The notes under the pieces: generated by a model
What the model was told of the DNA's origin: nothing
The model's input: only the letters and a program-made list of their open reading frames with translations
The model's database searches: none
NCBI RefSeq assembly: GCF_012273895.1
Contig: NC_052129.1
Coordinates: forward strand, 1,302,001 to 1,366,000
Length of the DNA: 64,000 nt
Source of the DNA: Zerene cesonia
Lineage: Eukaryota > Arthropoda > Insecta > Lepidoptera > Pieridae
Direction of reading: 5' to 3'
Part shown: positions 54,101-60,100 of the stretch, in pieces
Numbering within the stretch: the stretch's first letter is position 1
Layout of the letters: every line of letters begins with the position of its first letter
Position numbers and translations under genes: made by a program

Positions 54101-57100
54101 ACGTGGTATAATGTTCACAGTAAGCATGAAGAGGCCTCTACTTAGGGGTAAATTAAGGCTTAAAAGAAGCGGGCGAAACCGCGGGCAGGGAGCTAGTAAG
54201 AAATGCATTGACAGCAGGATAAGACTTATGAGATAGTATTTTTATTAATGTTTTGTTACCACTTTACAACTACTGTGACAGTAAATAATATAACATCAAT
54301 AATTTTAAATGTCCTACCACGGCACATTTTTTTTAATTACATTCATTTAAATTACTAACCTCAATTTCCCACAAAGCTTTACTACTCGTCGCGGCCGTGG
54401 CACTGGATCTGCCGGTGGTCCTGAGAAACACGTGCTGTCTCTTTCTATACTCGTCCATTGTGAGGAACTTCTCTTGCTCCGCGTGAAAGAGACGCACGAC
54501 ATCACCACCTTTCAGGATCTCCTCTTGGTTCTCTTTGTGCTCGAGGAATAGTGTAACTTTCCAGGATGTGGATGAATTCACCACGTTAACCTGAGAAAAT
54601 TAAATACAGTAATAAAATAAACGGTAGTATACAGTAGAAATACGCATAGAAATAACAATTTGGAAATTTATTATTATCTCTGCTATATTGACGTTGGTAA
54701 TGTTATAATATAACATGTTCATTATTATTTCAGTTATCCACAAAACAAACCGATGGAGATGTATGTAGATTTTAATCATCCAATTTATGCCTTCTCAGGA
54801 CGAGAGTCTCGAATAAAACTCACAGAATCCAAAACCTCCATACATCTTGCATTAGCTGACAGATTATTTCATTTACACTTGAGGCAAAAGTTTCAATCAA
54901 AAAAAAAACCTTAACGCAATTGATACCATACAGTAATTGCCATAGAGTACAAAATACCTTACCTCCATACATCCCACATTATCGGGCAGCTCATGATTAG
55001 CAGACACGTGCAGCACTTGCTGTCCCGCATTCACGGGATTTAATATAACCTTGTCTCCAACCACCACATTATCACCTGAAAATATCATTGGTATTCAAAT
55101 TCGGAGCACCTTTCTATACAATGAAATAGTTTCTATATATATGACTAGACTATTTTTGCTTAGATATTTTTAAAATTGTATAGAATAGAATGCCTGATAA
55201 GGACTATCAGGGATTAACTTTTACATATCTATTGTTTCAGATATATTTTAATTTGATAGTCCTTGTATGAATTATGTTAAAATCCCATAAAATTACTAAT
55301 ATATATTAATATACCACGCAATATCGTGAAAACGTCTTTATACCGTAGCCACACATCAATCAAATTAATCATCAAATCATAGGAAAAAATTCAAAAAAAT
55401 TATTAACCGACATTGAATGATGCTTTATTTATATAACTATGAAATTATATCTGAACGAAATTCCCGGAAACGGTTGGTGAAATTCTTATAGCTTTACTTA
55501 AAAAAAAAACATTCTTACCAGTAGATCGCAATTTATAAAAGGGTATGACGTAAAACCAGGATCCTTCATTGCCGTTTGCGTCCAAGTGGACTCGCATCGC
55601 ATTTTTCTCCAGTAAAGCGGGTAGTCTTTTATTTACCTAAAACACCGAAATGTTACTATTAAAAGTATGTCTGGAATTTTAGTGGGGTAAGAATCAGGTT
55701 TAATTCGCTATTTCTTTACAAGCTTCCTATGTTATCAGGGATTTTACGTAAGGTGTAGACTTTTTTTAACATAGGGCTCAGGCTGTTTCCACTGAGAGAT
55801 TGGACAACAGCATTTTATACATGATGTGAAGAGAAAAATATCTAAATATGAATTATCTAAAACTTAGTTAAGTATATTTAAATGTGTTCAATTTTAATTA
55901 TTTATTTTAATTACTATTTTCTACAAAAAAATGTCTCCAACGTCTCCCCTAAACACGTTGGAGACATTTTTTGTATCCCTCAAGATTCTAAAATGGAAAC
56001 ATATGACAACAATTTCCGTTCAAACAACATTAGATCCAAAACACAAAATGGAAAACCTCTCGCGTTCTAGGGAACGTCGGTTAAATACAAAGTAACGTGT
56101 AACACACGCGACGCGGAAAATTAGCGAACCGTTAAAGTCTCAGTCATAACAACAATGACATTAAGACTGCCCCACTTCTCATTGTGAGCAATGTAGATGC
56201 GACAAAAGGCTGGATTGAATACCAGGTTTCTTGTTGTATGTATCAAATTTCCACTTTTTGTTATACATGTGATTTCAGGTCTCCCGTCAACATTTATTCA
56301 GATTGGAAAGGTTTATAGGGGGTTGAAAGAAAAATAAGGCATGTATCAAGGAATAGCGATTTTTTAATATTGCCATAAAAAAACATAGGAAATATGAAAG
56401 AGGCCGATTTAGAGTATGAGCAATGGATAGATAACAAAAAAAAAAAAAATCGTTGGTAAATTCAAATACTTTTTGATAATAATTGTGTAAATTAGTCTGT
56501 ATTATACATTATAGTTTTTATATGAACAGCTCTATAGTTTTGTATAAATTTCTATATAATATATTATATTTCTGTTTTTTGTCAACTGTCAAAGTGTTAA
56601 ATCAAGATATAGAGGCTGAAATTTGAATGATAACTTTTTATATTTGTATGAACAGCAACTATAGCAGGATAAAGGTAAATGTGAATGAAGCTACAATTAC
56701 ATAGAAAATAAAACCATACAATATACATACCGTAAGATATTTATTGCTCTTGACGTGCAGCAGCTGTATCACGCTCCCGTACTGCACCACAGTGCCCAGC
56801 ACCTTCGTATTTTCCATATCATTCTGCTTCTTCTCGATTTCGGCGGCATGCTGTAGGAAATTAAGTGTTTATTACGACATTTTACTTAGGAAAATATATT
56901 TCATTATCATCGTCATCATCAGCCCATATTTGTTAACACTGCATAAGCCTACGGGATAGTTTTCTCTCATAGATAGGCATATGTATTTTAGCTTGTACCC
57001 TCGAAGTAATTCGATGATGCTTACGATTATATCGCTGCTTTCGTAATATAATTGTAATATAGTAATAAAAGTTTATTTCTTATCAAATTACAAATAGCTT

Positions 57101-60100
57101 AATAAGAGACAAGATTACAAAAATTGTAATATGTTGCACACGTTCTAGGCTGAATTCAAATAACATGCCTTTGTGGACAGGCACCCGCTCCTTTCCTTAA
57201 ATGACTACAAATATGCCTATAATGAAAATATATCAGATTTACTGATAACACCCAAATGAGAAGAGAAAAAAGTAAAAAAAAATAATAAAATGAATGTGTG
57301 TGAGAATAGGTAAGTATGTATGTATAACGCAGATTTGATGAACTTATGTTTGTCAGCGATACGTGCAGTAGAACTCGGATAGTAATCGTTAAAAAGAGTT
57401 CGAGGGAAATGTCTGAAATAAATGAAGTGGGAATGAAACGGTTCTGTCCTATTCTCCAACTTCTACGATATGCACACTGCATTGTGGTATTCTTAAGACG
57501 ATTTTTGTGTATTTTTAAGATGACATTGTGGTTTTTTTCTGGAGCTCGTGTAAATTGCATAACAGAGCGTGATATAAATGAAGATAACAATTCATAAATC
57601 AGCATAATCTAAAGAACACAATTTAATCGTTTCATCCATTCGAATAATAGCGCCATTCATCAAAGTTACGGGCTTTAGTGACGTTAACAAATATCCAAGG
57701 GGCGGAATGTCTCAGATGTTGGAAATATAAGATCTTTGAGAAATAGCACACTTGGCTCGGACTCGCTTTTTGATCTGTCTTCGATAATAACTTTTTGATT
57801 GAAGATTTGTGTTGGCGCTACCGGTATTTTATAATCGATTTCCGGCTACGAGTTAAAAAAATTAAGACAATTTAAATGCAGATCACATAAAATGTGTACA
57901 AATTTTATGTATCGAGTACTTGTTATAAATACCTATATATATAAATAGACCATTTTTTATAACAAACGAGCTATATTAATATCATTTCTCGTATTTTACA
58001 GCATTTAGAAATTAATTGATTAACAAATAATTGATAATAATGATGATCGATTAGCATCATGTGGTTGATTTATAAACACGATATCTCGAATACACGATAA
58101 GTTTAATATAGCTGGTGTTAGTGTCACGCTGTCCGCACGAGAGCCGAAACGTATGTACCTCTATGCACCACACACGCTGATACCTACAGAGAGGTTCACA
58201 CTTCACACGTTTCGGGTGCCAGTATGGCGGTCAGCGTGTCATAAGCGTGACTCTAAAACCAGCCTAAGACTAAAAATACATTAGATAAAAACAAAATAGC
58301 CCGATTTATCATTAATCAATTGTTTTATTGGCCACAATAAATTGTTATGTCACGATTGGAGCTACATACGAAGTCGATTTCGATATCACTGTAATTCTCA
58401 GAAGTTGGACAACTTTGGTCAACCCAATATCGAATATCACAATAGACACCGGATTTTCAATCAGCTTTATAAACACTACCAAGAAATGTATTAGGTGTAT
58501 ATACTGTGTACCGAGAGCAGTGGTGGCTCAGTGGTGAGAACCTCTGACTTCAAAAATCGATAAGTCGGGGTTCGGGACCGGGCGAGCGTGCAGGAAATAA
58601 ATTGATTTTTCAATTTATCTGCAGATGCGGATAACATCACCACTGCTTAAAACGGTGAAGGAAAACATCGTGAGGAAACCGGTGTGTCCAAGAATCAAAA
58701 GTTCGAGGACATGTGACATCTGCCAACTCGCACTTGGCCAACGTGGTGGATTATGGCCTGAATCCTCATATGAGGCCTGTGTCCCAGCAGTGGGAATATG
58801 TATGGGCTGGTAATGATAATGACTGTGTACATTTTTAAGCGTTTCGTATTATACAACGCCGTGCTTAATGTTGATACGACTATATCCACACAACCTTAAC
58901 ATTCATGTTTTTTTTGACGTTTAATTTTCAAGACACCAACATGGTTTCGGCTCGCTGATTGTGTTAGCCGACTCTAGTTAATTTCAACATGCGATAATAA
59001 TAATCTTTTAGAAATTAAAAACTTTTTAACGGATTCGGAGCGTGGTCACGGGGAAGCCGAGACACGCTCGCTGTAAAGTGTTCGAAACGTCGGGTTAATA
59101 ATATAATGAATAAATCGCGTTTAAAATCCGTTAAAAAGTTTTTATTTTCTAAATGTATAATACTCGCGTAAAATCAAGCACAAGAATAATAATCTTTTTT
59201 TTTACATCTCTATTCACATATAACAAAAATATAAGGGGGGTAAGGGGGAGAACGGACCTAACATCTTTCCGGCCTCAATTGTCATCCTCACCTGCACGCA
59301 CTAATAGNNNNNNNNNNNNNNNNNNNNNNNNNNNNNNNNNNNNNNNNNNNNNNNNNNNNNNNNNNNNNNNNNNNNNNNNNNNNNNNNNNNNNNNNNNNNN
59401 NNNNNNNNNNNNNNNNNNNNNNNNNNNNNNNNNNNNNNNNNNNNNNNNNNNNNNNNNNNNNNNNNNNNNNNNNNNNNNNNNNNNNNNNNNNNNNNNNNNN
59501 NNNNNNNNNNNNNNNNNNNNNNNNNNNNNNNNNNNNNNNNNNNNNNNNNNNNNNNNNNNNNNNNNNNNNNNNNNNNNNNNNNNNNNNNNNNNNNNNNNNN
59601 NNNNNNNNNNNNNNNNNNNNNNNNNNNNNNNNNNNNNNNNNNNNNNNNNNNNNNNNNNNNNNNNNNNNNNNNNNNNNNNNNNNNNNNNNNNNNNNNNNNN
59701 NNNNNNNNNNNNNNNNNNNNNNNNNNNNNNNNNNNNNNNNNNNNNNNNNNNNNNNNNNNNNNNNNNNNNNNNNNNNNNNNNNNNNNNNNNNNNNNNNNNN
59801 NNNNNNNNNNNNNNNNNNNNNNNNNNNNNNNNNNNNNNNNNNNNNNNNNNNNNNNNNNNNNNNNNNNNNNNNNNNNNNNNNNNNNNNNNNNNNNNNNNNN
59901 NNNNNNNNNNNNNNNNNNNNNNNNNNNNNNNNNNNNNNNNNNNNNNNNNNNNNNNNNNNNNNNNNNNNNNNNNNNNNNNNNNNNNNNNNNNNNNNNNNNN
60001 NNNNNNNNNNNNNNNNNNNNNNNNNNNNNNNNNNNNNNNNNNNNNNNNNNNNNNNNNNNNNNNNNNNNNNNNNNNNNNNNNNNNNNNNNNNNNNNNNNNN

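Noticed and set aside
57156..57605. 149-residue minus-strand frame in the long Itpr intron
   Set aside because: Tyr/Phe/Ser/His-rich translation of AT-rich DNA. The neighbouring exons are contiguous without it.
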